From: Paractinoplanes toevensis
Lineage (GTDB): Bacteria > Actinomycetota > Actinomycetes > Mycobacteriales > Micromonosporaceae
Assembly (NCBI RefSeq): GCF_018332695.1
Contig: NZ_BOQN01000017.1
Span: forward strand, 1 to 64,000
Direction of reading: 5' to 3'
DNA length: 64,000 nt
Numbering within the stretch: the first letter of the stretch is position 1; the number at the start of each line of letters is the position of its first letter. The notes under the pieces were generated by a model. The model did no database searches. It worked only from the letters and a program-made list of their open reading frames with translations, and was not told the origin of the DNA. A program made the translations under genes and the position numbers. This document shows positions 1-6,901 of this stretch, piece by piece.

Positions 1-1939
1 CCACCTCGGCCTCGTCGAGCCGGCCCCGGGCGTACAGCAGGGCGGTCTGGAAGTAGTGCCAGAGTGGATCGGCCCAGGCCGAGCCGTACCGGTCGGATTC
101 CCGGCGCCCGGCCCGGATGACCTGCTCGGCCTCGTCGAACCGGTCGAGCGCGGTCAGCGCACCGCCCAGCCAGATCCGCGGATGCTGCTGGGCCGCCGCG
201 CCACCCTCCCGGTCGGCCAGTTCGGTGGCCGCCCGGGCGTGCGCGAGCGAGTCGTCCAGCCGCCCCTCGGTGTAGGCGACCAGGCTGCGCCCGGCCAGGC
301 CGAACACCACGGCGCCGTACTCGCCGCCGGGCCCGCCGAGTTCCTCGGACCGCACGCCCGAGTCGTCCGCCCCAGCCAGGTCGCCGAGGTAGCAGAGGGC
401 GTGTGTGCGGACCGCGTACAGCCGGGCCCGCACCGCGGCGGGAATCCCGTCGAGTCGCAGGGCCGTGTCGGCGTACTCGACCGTCATCGTGTTCAGCCCG
501 CCGTGCTTGCACGCCTCGGCCAGCCCGAGCAGCAGCAGCGCCTCGGTGTCCGGGTCCAGTCCGGCGCCGAGAACCTCGCCGCCGAGCCGCCGGGCCTCCT
601 CCAGCCGGGCGGCCGAGGCGAGCAGGCCGACCGTGTCGGCGATCAGCGCGGGCCGGCCCGGATCGCCGGCATCCACCGCGTCCAGCGCCCGCAGCATGAT
701 GTCGGCCGCAGCCCCCGGCGCCACCCGGGCGATCTCCCGGGCCATCGAGCGCACCATCCGGACCGCGTCGCCGGCTCCGGACGGGCCGCTTCTGAGCTGG
801 TGCTCCGCGATCTCCAGGGCCGGGCGGCCGGCGTCGCTGGTGATGGCCGCGACCTCCCGGTGCAGCTGCTCGCGCATCGGCCGGGGCAGCATGCTGTAGA
901 CGGCCTGCCGGACCAGGTCGTGGGCGAAGGCCAGCCCACCCAGGGTGTCCTCGACCAGGAAGTCGGCCATCGCCTCGCCGATCAGCGGGTACAGCCGGGT
1001 CGGCGGCTGCCCGGCCAGGCGGGCCGCCTCGTCGATGCCGAACGGCCGGCCGAACACCGACGCCGACCGCAGCAGCCAGGCGGCCGGCTCGGACAGCGAG
1101 AGGAGCAGTTCCCGGACCGAGTCGACGAAGCTGGACGGCAGGTCGTCGCCGACCACCGAACCGACCCCCCGGGCCACCACCAGCTGGCCGGTCGTGAGCA
1201 GGGCCCGCAGCATCTGCTCGGTGCGCAGCGGGTTGCCGAGGCAGGAGGCGGCCAGGGCGACCACGGTGTTGTCCACCGCGGCGCCGACCACGTCCGCGCT
1301 GAGCTCGGCGATGACCGACTCGTCGAGGGGGTTCAGCCGGATCGGCGGGGTGCCGTCGCGCAACAGCCACCGCATCAGCTGGTGGCCGGGGGTGTCCCGG
1401 TCCTCGGCGGACGGTGGGCGGTGGGCGAACAGCCAGCGCACCGGAGAGGAGGCCAGGGCCGGGATCAGCTCGCGGATGGCCAGCGCACTCAGCTCGTCGG
1501 TCCACTGGGCATCGTCGATCACGATCAGCAGCGGGCGTTCCCGGGCCGCCTGCTCCAGCGACACACGCAGCCGCTGCAGGGTGCCGAGCGGATCGGATCG
1601 TTCCGGCTCGTGCTCGGTGAGCCAGGCGAACGCGGACGTCTCCGGGGTGCAGTCGCGCAGCGCGCCGGCCAGCGTCAGCAGCGGCGCGGCCTGGTCGAGC
1701 CGGAACGCCTCCCGGGTCGCGACCGCGAGGCGCCGCTGGGCGGCCAGCTCGAACACCGACTGCAGCAGCCGCGACTTGCCGATGCCGGGCGGGCCGGTCA
1801 GCACGTGCCAGCCACCGGCGCCGGCCGCGGTGTCGTCCAGGATGCCGGTCAGCAGCTCGATCTCCGGGTCCCGCCCGAGAAGGCGCCAGCTCACGCCGGT
1901 GGCCCTTCGCCCGGATCGATCGTCATGCGGCGCCCCCAT
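1..1939 (-). CDS. LuxR/MalT-type AAA ATPase regulator, 3' end missing
   Basis: Large signal-transducing ATPase, probably a LuxR-family transcriptional activator; the gene runs off the left edge, so the expected C-terminal HTH is not visible. Translating the minus strand from ATG at 1939 gives an AAA_16-type NTPase domain: LLGRDPE at about residues 20-26, Walker A GPPGIGKS at about 49-56 and Walker B LLIVIDDAQW at about 137-146. An alpha-helical TPR-like region follows to the window edge (about 646 residues seen). A GTG at 1894 (VSWRLLGRDPE) is an alternative start. The gene diverges from the aminohydroxybenzoate-type operon at 2301, so it may regulate it; that is inference from position only. 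The family often controls secondary metabolism. Confidence 0.85.
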   Translation of the reverse strand, partial: MGAPHDDRSGRRATGVSWRLLGRDPEIELLTGILDDTAAGAGGWHVLTGPPGIGKSRLLQSVFELAAQRRLAVATREAFRLDQAAPLLTLAGALRDCTPETSAFAWLTEHEPERSDPLGTLQRLRVSLEQAARERPLLIVIDDAQWTDELSALAIRELIPALASSPVRWLFAHRPPSAEDRDTPGHQLMRWLLRDGTPPIRLNPLDESVIAELSADVVGAAVDNTVVALAASCLGNPLRTEQMLRALLTTGQLVVARGVGSVVGDDLPSSFVDSVRELLLSLSEPAAWLLRSASVFGRPFGIDEAARLAGQPPTRLYPLIGEAMADFLVEDTLGGLAFAHDLVRQAVYSMLPRPMREQLHREVAAITSDAGRPALEIAEHQLRSGPSGAGDAVRMVRSMAREIARVAPGAAADIMLRALDAVDAGDPGRPALIADTVGLLASAARLEEARRLGGEVLGAGLDPDTEALLLLGLAEACKHGGLNTMTVEYADTALRLDGIPAAVRARLYAVRTHALCYLGDLAGADDSGVRSEELGGPGGEYGAVVFGLAGRSLVAYTEGRLDDSLAHARAATELADREGGAAAQQHPRIWLGGALTALDRFDEAEQVIRAGRRESDRYGSAWADPLWHYFQTALLYARGRLDEAEV

Positions 1940-2300
1940 CGAGGTATAGGACGCTGATTGTGCGGGCCGCGAGTGGAACGGGCTAATAGCCGTTCGTGCG
2001 GTTCGCTCAGCCATCCGGTCGTGCGGAAATCCCCCGTGGCGGCGCGTATTCCAATCGGGCGCACCTTCCCGGCGAGCAAGCCTACTGGCTAAGTACAAAC
2101 GGCGGATTCCGTTGTGCACCAACGAGATAACCCGATCTTGGAAACAACTACCTATTTGATCAGGTCAATACGAGTAACGCGGCGCCGACCAGCGCTTTTG
2201 CCGAGTTCTGCCTTGTACCCACTCACTCGAGCAGTATGCCGCGGCGTGAGCCGCCGTTAACTTCGGACGGCATCGACCAAAGACTCACGGAGGAGTTGCG
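1940..2300. promoter_or_regulatory. Divergent intergenic region with two AACGG/CCGTT inverted repeats
   Basis: A 361-base gap between the ATPase regulator and the operon starting at 2301. It holds two inverted repeats with the same arms: AACGG-N8-CCGTT at 1977-1994 and AACGG-N6-CCGTT at 2098-2113. Different spacers weaken the case for one protein binding both. The stretch around 2090-2200 is AT-richer than its surroundings, as expected for promoters, but I cannot place -10 and -35 boxes with confidence. A strong ribosome site (GGAGG) lies just before the ATG at 2301. A possible short minus-strand reading frame at 1891-2079 has no recognisable content. Confidence 0.4.
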
Positions 2301-3092
2301 ATGTACGCGAACGAAGCATTCGGACGGCGGTTGCGCCTCGGCCACCTGGGCCGGCGGGGCAGCTCCGGGCTGCTCCTCGTCCCCCTCGACCACGCCGTGG
2401 GCGCCGGTCCGCTGCGCGCCGACGGCGACCTCGACACGCTCGTCGGCCGGCTGGCCGAGCACGGCGCCGACGGCGTGGTGGTGCACAAGGGCGCGGTCCG
2501 CCGGATCCGCCCGGCCCGGTTCCGCGACCTGTCGCTGGTGGTCCAGCTCAACGCGAGCACCCGGATGGCGGCCGACCCGGACGCGAAGTTCCCGGTGGCC
2601 ACCGTCGAGGAGGCGCTCCGGCTCGGCGCGCACGCCGTCAGCGTGCACGTCAACGCGGCGTCCCGGACCGAGGCCGCGCAGATCGCCCACCTGGCCGCCG
2701 TCGCCGAGGAGTGCGACCGCTGGTCGGTGCCGCTGCTCGCGATGATGTACGTACGCGGCCCGGCGGTGCGCGACGGCCGGGCCCCGGATCTCGTGGCGCA
2801 CGCCGTCGCGGTCGCCGCCGAGCTGGGCGCCGACCTGGTCAAGACCGCCCTGCCGGACGACCCGGCGGAGACCGCCCGGATCATCGCGGGCGCCGCGATC
2901 CCGGTACTGGCGGCCGGCGGAGATCCGGGGTCGGACCCGGACGCCGTGTTAGGCCGGATGTCGGCGGCCATGCAGGCCGGCGCCGCCGGGGTGGCGGTGG
3001 GACGCCTCGTCTTCACCGCCGGCGACCCCGGCGCGATGGTGCGCCGGCTCGCCGCCGTGGTGCACGACCGCACCCCGGTGGCCGTCCGATGA
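2301..3092 (+). CDS. griI: GriI-like aldolase (2-amino-4,5-dihydroxy-6-oxo-7-phosphooxyheptanoate synthase)
   Basis: Class I (Schiff-base) aldolase of the DeoC/FbaB fold, 263 residues. In the grixazone pathway GriI joins aspartate semialdehyde and dihydroxyacetone phosphate to a C7 amino sugar-like acid, the first step to 3-amino-4-hydroxybenzoate. Seen here: the N-terminal substrate-site motif LVPLDHAVG, the VVVHKGAV strand, and the DLVKTALPDD motif whose Lys (about residue 180) is the likely Schiff-base residue, followed by the phosphate-binding AAGGDPG and GVAVGR loops. The start has a good AGGAG ribosome site. It overlaps the next gene by 4 bases (ATGA), and that gene is GriH-like, which strongly favours this role over a general DHNA or fructose-bisphosphate aldolase. 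Archaeal-type ADH synthase is the nearest alternative. Confidence 0.85.
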   Translation: MYANEAFGRRLRLGHLGRRGSSGLLLVPLDHAVGAGPLRADGDLDTLVGRLAEHGADGVVVHKGAVRRIRPARFRDLSLVVQLNASTRMAADPDAKFPVATVEEALRLGAHAVSVHVNAASRTEAAQIAHLAAVAEECDRWSVPLLAMMYVRGPAVRDGRAPDLVAHAVAVAAELGADLVKTALPDDPAETARIIAGAAIPVLAAGGDPGSDPDAVLGRMSAAMQAGAAGVAVGRLVFTAGDPGAMVRRLAAVVHDRTPVAVR

Positions 3093-4183
3093 GCGCGGCT
3101 CGCGAGTGCTGGCTGGACCTACGGGGAGCGGGTCCGTGGCGGCGCGCGGTCAGCGAGGAGGCCGTCCACCTGCGCTTCGACGCGATTGTGGCGGACGACC
3201 CGGCCGACCTGGCCGACCTGCCGCCGACCGTCACCCGGGTGCTCGCCGTCACCGGCGATCTGCCCGGCGACCTGGGCAACGCCGACCTCGTCCTGGTCGA
3301 CCCGGCGACCCGGGCCACGGTGGACCGGCCCGGCGTGCGCTTCGGCACCCGGGTGGACGTCACCGACGCGGAGAGCCTGGAGCTGGCCTGCGAGCGGGTG
3401 CGCCGGGACGAGCTCACGGTGCTGCGCTTCCACGACCCCACGCACATCCCGCTGGAGATCGTGCTGGCCGCGGCGGACGGCGCCGACGGCCGGATCATCA
3501 CCGAGGTCAGCGGGATCGACGAGGCCTCGGTGCACCTGACCGTGCTGGAGCGCGGGCCGGACGGGGTGCTGCTGCGGCCGGGCGGACCGGGCGACGCCAC
3601 CAAACTCACCGAGGTGGTGCGGCGCCGCTCGCCCGACCTCGACCTGGTCACCCTCACCGTCACCGGGGTGCGACACTGCGGTTCCGGGGAACGGGCCTGC
3701 GTGGACACCTGCTCGTACCTGAACCCGGACGAGGGGATCCTGGTCGGGTCGCGCTCGCGGGGGCTGCTGCTGTGCGTCAGCGAGACGCACCCGCTGCCCT
3801 ACATGCCGATGCGGCCGTTCCGGGTCAACGCCGGCGCGGTCATGTCGTACACGCTGGCCGACCACGAGCGCACCCGCTACCTGTGCGAGCTGCAGGCCGG
3901 GGCGACCGTGCTCGCGGTCCGCGCGGACGGCCGCAGCCGGGCGGTGACCGTCGGCCGGGTCAAGATCGAGACGCGGCCGCTGCTCGCCATCGACGCCGTG
4001 GCGCCCTCCGGCGAGCAGCTCAACCTCATCGTCCAGGACGACTGGCACGTGCGGCTGCTCGGGCCGGGCGGCGTGGTGCTCAACTCCACCGAGCTCAAGC
4101 CGGGCGACGAGGTGCTCGGCTATCTGCCCGGCCGGGAACGGCACGTCGGCTATCCGATCGACGAGCTCTGCCATGAGCTCTGA
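3089..4183 (+). CDS. griH: GriH-like 3-dehydroquinate synthase II (3-amino-4-hydroxybenzoate synthase)
   Basis: A 364-residue DHQ synthase II family protein. GriH and NspH in Streptomyces convert the GriI product to 3-amino-4-hydroxybenzoic acid by forming the benzene ring without the shikimate pathway. Diagnostic family features in the C-terminal half: GSGERACVDTC, GILVGSRSRGLLLCVSE, then PYMPMRPFRVNAGAV. The second half ends with DHQS-II beta-domain elements (VGRVKIETRPLLAI). Start is ATG 3089, coupled by ATGA to the aldolase stop. It overlaps the following ligase gene by 11 bases. The pair with the GriI-like gene is the signature of the 3,4-AHBA route. Product assignment is inference from family and pairing. 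Confidence 0.87.
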   Translation: MSAARECWLDLRGAGPWRRAVSEEAVHLRFDAIVADDPADLADLPPTVTRVLAVTGDLPGDLGNADLVLVDPATRATVDRPGVRFGTRVDVTDAESLELACERVRRDELTVLRFHDPTHIPLEIVLAAADGADGRIITEVSGIDEASVHLTVLERGPDGVLLRPGGPGDATKLTEVVRRRSPDLDLVTLTVTGVRHCGSGERACVDTCSYLNPDEGILVGSRSRGLLLCVSETHPLPYMPMRPFRVNAGAVMSYTLADHERTRYLCELQAGATVLAVRADGRSRAVTVGRVKIETRPLLAIDAVAPSGEQLNLIVQDDWHVRLLGPGGVVLNSTELKPGDEVLGYLPGRERHVGYPIDELCHEL

Positions 4184-5444
4184 CCGGCCCCGCATCGGGG
4201 ACTGGGCCGACTTCGACGCCCTGGCGAAACTTCAGGACTCGCTGCTGCCGGCCGCCCTCGCGGCGGCCGGCGGGTCACCCTTCTACCGGCGGCGGGGCAG
4301 TGTGCCGGCGAACGGCGCCGAACTCAAGCGGTACCCGCTGACCAGCAAGGCGGACGTCCGCGACGCCTACCCGTTCGGGATGCTCGCGGTGGACCGGTCG
4401 CGGCTGGCCACCTACCACGAGTCCAGTGGCAGCACCGGGACGCCGACCGCCTCCTTCTACACCGAGGGCGACTGGGCCGACCTGATCGACCGGTACACGC
4501 GCATGCACATCGGCATCCGGCCGTCCGACACGTTCCTGGTCCGCACCCCGTACGCGCTGATGCTCACCGGGCACGTGGCCCACGCCGGGGCGCGGGCCTG
4601 CGGCGCGACCGTGGTGCCGGCCGACAACCGGTCGCTGGCCACCCCGTACGCCAAGGTTGTTCGTCTGATGCACGACCTGGATGTCACCCTGACCTGGTCG
4701 CTGCCCACCGATGCCCTGCTCTGGGCGGCCGCGGCGGCCCGGGCCGGCCTGCGGCCCGGCCGCGATTTTCCCGCCCTGCGGGCGCTGCTGGTGGCGGGCG
4801 AACCGCTGAGCCCGGCCCGGCGCGCCCGGATCGCGCAGATCTGGCACGCGCCGGTGGTGGAGGAGTACGGCGCGAGCGAGACCGGCGGGCTGGCGGGCGA
4901 ATGCCCGCACGGAAGCCTGCATCTGTGGGCGGACCGCGCGATCTTCGAGGTGTACGACCCGGCGACCGGCCGGATCGGCACCGACGGTGCCGGGGAGCTG
5001 GTGGTCACGCCGCTGTTCCGGGAGGCGATGCCGTTGCTGCGCTACCACCTGGGCGACCGGGTCGAGGTGACCTACCGGGACTGCCCGTGCGGCTGGGCGC
5101 TACCGGTCGTCCGGGTGCTCGGCCGCTTCGCGGCCGGTGACGGCCTCACCCAGGTGGCCCTGGAGGACCTGATCTTCCGGCTTCCGGCGGAGTACGGCGT
5201 GATGTTCTGGCGAGCCCGGCCCGAACCACCCGGCCTGCACGTGCAGATCGAGGTGGCGGCCCCGCACGCGGACGCGGCGGTGCACGAGCTGACCGCCCTG
5301 ATCGGCGCCGGGGCCCGGGTGGAGCCCGTGCCACCCGGCACGCTGGTGCCTGCTGACGTGCTCACTGCGACGCCGGAGGTGATGAAGCCGCGCGGCCTGT
5401 TCGCCGCCGGCGAGAACTGGGACCGGGCCCTGCGCTACTACTGA
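4173..5444 (+). CDS. PaaK-like adenylate-forming ligase for an aromatic acid
   Basis: A 423-residue AMP-forming enzyme of the phenylacetate-CoA ligase type. Motifs: phosphate-binding SSGSTGTPT near residue 90; the YGASETGG motif near 232; the YHLGDRVEV motif near 292, which contacts the AMP ribose; and the C-terminal region with a conserved K (MKPRGLF). The Cys pair in RDCPCGWALP is common in PaaK-like enzymes. It probably activates 3-amino-4-hydroxybenzoate as acyl-AMP, giving a CoA thioester or passing it to an amine. The reading frame overlaps the GriH-like gene, so the two are translationally linked. No carrier protein or acyl-acceptor enzyme is next to it, so the final acceptor is unknown. 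Confidence 0.8.
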   Translation: MSSDRPRIGDWADFDALAKLQDSLLPAALAAAGGSPFYRRRGSVPANGAELKRYPLTSKADVRDAYPFGMLAVDRSRLATYHESSGSTGTPTASFYTEGDWADLIDRYTRMHIGIRPSDTFLVRTPYALMLTGHVAHAGARACGATVVPADNRSLATPYAKVVRLMHDLDVTLTWSLPTDALLWAAAAARAGLRPGRDFPALRALLVAGEPLSPARRARIAQIWHAPVVEEYGASETGGLAGECPHGSLHLWADRAIFEVYDPATGRIGTDGAGELVVTPLFREAMPLLRYHLGDRVEVTYRDCPCGWALPVVRVLGRFAAGDGLTQVALEDLIFRLPAEYGVMFWRARPEPPGLHVQIEVAAPHADAAVHELTALIGAGARVEPVPPGTLVPADVLTATPEVMKPRGLFAAGENWDRALRYY

Positions 5445-5456
5445 AAGGCGGCACCC

Positions 5457-6551
5457 ATGGACCGGATCGCCATCGTGGGCGCGGGGATCGGCGGCCTCAC
5501 CGCCGCCCTCGCGCTCGCCCGCCGGGACGTCCGAAGCGTGGTGTTCGAGCAGCGCGCCGCGCTCCCGGACGAGGGCTTCGGCATCCAGATCGCCCCGAAC
5601 GCCGCGGCCGAGCTGCACGACCTGGGCCTGGGCGGGGTGTTCGACACCGCGGCCCGGCCGGCCTGCCGGGAGATCCGCCGCTGGCAGGACAACAGGCTGA
5701 TCACCCGCACCGACCTGACCCGCTACGACACTCCCTATTACACGATGCGGCGTGGTGCCCTGATCGCGGCGCTGCGGGAGGCGGCGGTCGTCTTCGGACG
5801 CCGGTGTGTGTCCGTCACGGACGAGGGTGCCCTCTCCTTCGCGGACGGGACCGGCGAGCGCGCCACCGCCGTGGTCGGTGCCGACGGCCTGCACTCGGCG
5901 GTCCGCGGCCTGGTCGTCCGGGACGCGCCCCGGTACAGCGGGTACGTGGCCGCGCGGGCCGTGCTGCCGATGGAGTCCGAGCTGGATCGCGTCGTGGTCT
6001 GGCTGGGCCCGCACCGGCACGTGGTCGCCTACCCGGTCGACCGGGGCCACCTCAACCTGGTCATGGTCGGGCGCTCCGGGGACGAGCCGTTCACCGGCTG
6101 GCATCCGGCGGTGCGCGAGCTGGTCGACCGGGTCGAGCGGCCCGAGGCGCACCCCCTGGTCGACCGGCCGCCGGCACCGCGCTGGCACCGCGGCCGCGTC
6201 GTGCTGCTCGGCGACGCCGCCCACCCGATGCTGCCGTTCATCGCGCAGGGCGCGGCCCAGGCCATCGAGGACGCCGCCACCCTGGCCCGGTGCGCCGGCC
6301 GGCCGGACGCGTTCGCCCACTACGAGGCGCTGCGCCGGGAGCGGGTCGGGCGGGTCACCGACCTGTCCCGGGCCGGCGCCCACGTCTACCACCTGCCGGA
6401 CGGCGACCAGCAGCGGCGCCGGGACGAGGACATGGCTGCGGCGCCACCGGGGTCGCACGACTGGCTCTACGGTCACCGGGTGGCTTCCCTCCTTCCCAGC
6501 AGCAACACCAGCTCGACCCGTGATGCCACCCCGAGCTTCCGGAAGATCTGA
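5457..6551 (+). CDS. FAD-dependent aromatic monooxygenase (salicylate hydroxylase-like)
   Basis: Class A flavoprotein monooxygenase of 364 residues. The N-terminus has the dinucleotide fold IVGAGIGGLTAALALARR; the middle has the VVGADGLHSAVR DG motif; a later GDAAHPMLPFIAQGAAQA motif contacts the FAD ribityl/pyrophosphate. These features place it in the PHBH/salicylate hydroxylase group, which hydroxylates or oxidatively decarboxylates phenolic acids using NAD(P)H and O2. As the fourth gene of the cassette, only 12 bases after the ligase and with an AAAGG ribosome site, it most likely modifies the aminohydroxybenzoate ring. The last 79 bases run tail-to-tail into the HTH gene on the other strand, and the final ~20 residues look unlike the family, so the end may have been reshaped by that overlap. 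Confidence 0.85.
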   Translation: MDRIAIVGAGIGGLTAALALARRDVRSVVFEQRAALPDEGFGIQIAPNAAAELHDLGLGGVFDTAARPACREIRRWQDNRLITRTDLTRYDTPYYTMRRGALIAALREAAVVFGRRCVSVTDEGALSFADGTGERATAVVGADGLHSAVRGLVVRDAPRYSGYVAARAVLPMESELDRVVVWLGPHRHVVAYPVDRGHLNLVMVGRSGDEPFTGWHPAVRELVDRVERPEAHPLVDRPPAPRWHRGRVVLLGDAAHPMLPFIAQGAAQAIEDAATLARCAGRPDAFAHYEALRRERVGRVTDLSRAGAHVYHLPDGDQQRRRDEDMAAAPPGSHDWLYGHRVASLLPSSNTSSTRDATPSFRKI

Positions 6552-6778
6552 CGGAGGTGGAAGTTGACGGTGTGCGGTGACCGGCCCAGCCGGCCGGCGA
6601 TCTGCTGGTTGGTCAGCGCCAGGCCGACCAACTGGGCGACCTCCAGCGCGCTCAGCCGGGCCGGGCGGAACGGCGACGGCAGGGCGGTGGTCGCCTGCAG
6701 CAGGTGCCGGGCGGACGGGGACAGGCCGGCCAGCCGCGCCCGGACGTCGTCCGTACCGGTGGGATTGGGCTTCTTCAT
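6473..6778 (-). CDS. Small LuxR-type HTH protein (stand-alone DNA-binding domain)
   Basis: A 101-residue protein made almost only of a LuxR/NarL C-terminal HTH. The recognisable part is LSALEVAQLVGLALTNQQIA, then GRSPHTVNFHLRQIFRKLGV and SRVELVLLL, a complete four-helix GerE-type domain. There is no receiver, ATPase or ligand domain. Start is ATG 6778 because a perfect AGGAGG lies six bases before it; a longer frame begins at 6823 but lacks such a site. It converges on the FAD monooxygenase and overlaps it by 79 bases. It may be a dedicated regulator of the aromatic cassette or a remnant of a larger LuxR protein. Confidence 0.75.
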   Translation of the reverse strand: MKKPNPTGTDDVRARLAGLSPSARHLLQATTALPSPFRPARLSALEVAQLVGLALTNQQIAGRLGRSPHTVNFHLRQIFRKLGVASRVELVLLLGRREATR

Positions 6779-6901
6779 CGGTCCTCCTAGGGGTCGAGAC
6801 CGATGGTGCGGCCGAACGGACACGCGAACCGGCCAGAATTAGTGCATTGACGGGAACCTCTCGGCCGTAACCTTCGGGGTGGGTCATTCGTTGACGCGTG
6901 G

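Noticed and set aside
56..1957. Long plus-strand reading frame opposite the LuxR ATPase
   Set aside because: Its translation is Arg/Pro/Gly/Gln-rich with no domain, while the minus strand gives clear Walker A and B motifs. It is a high-GC shadow.
5100..6887. Long minus-strand frame across the ligase and monooxygenase genes
   Set aside because: No domain content; the plus strand has two convincing enzymes with start sites and family motifs.
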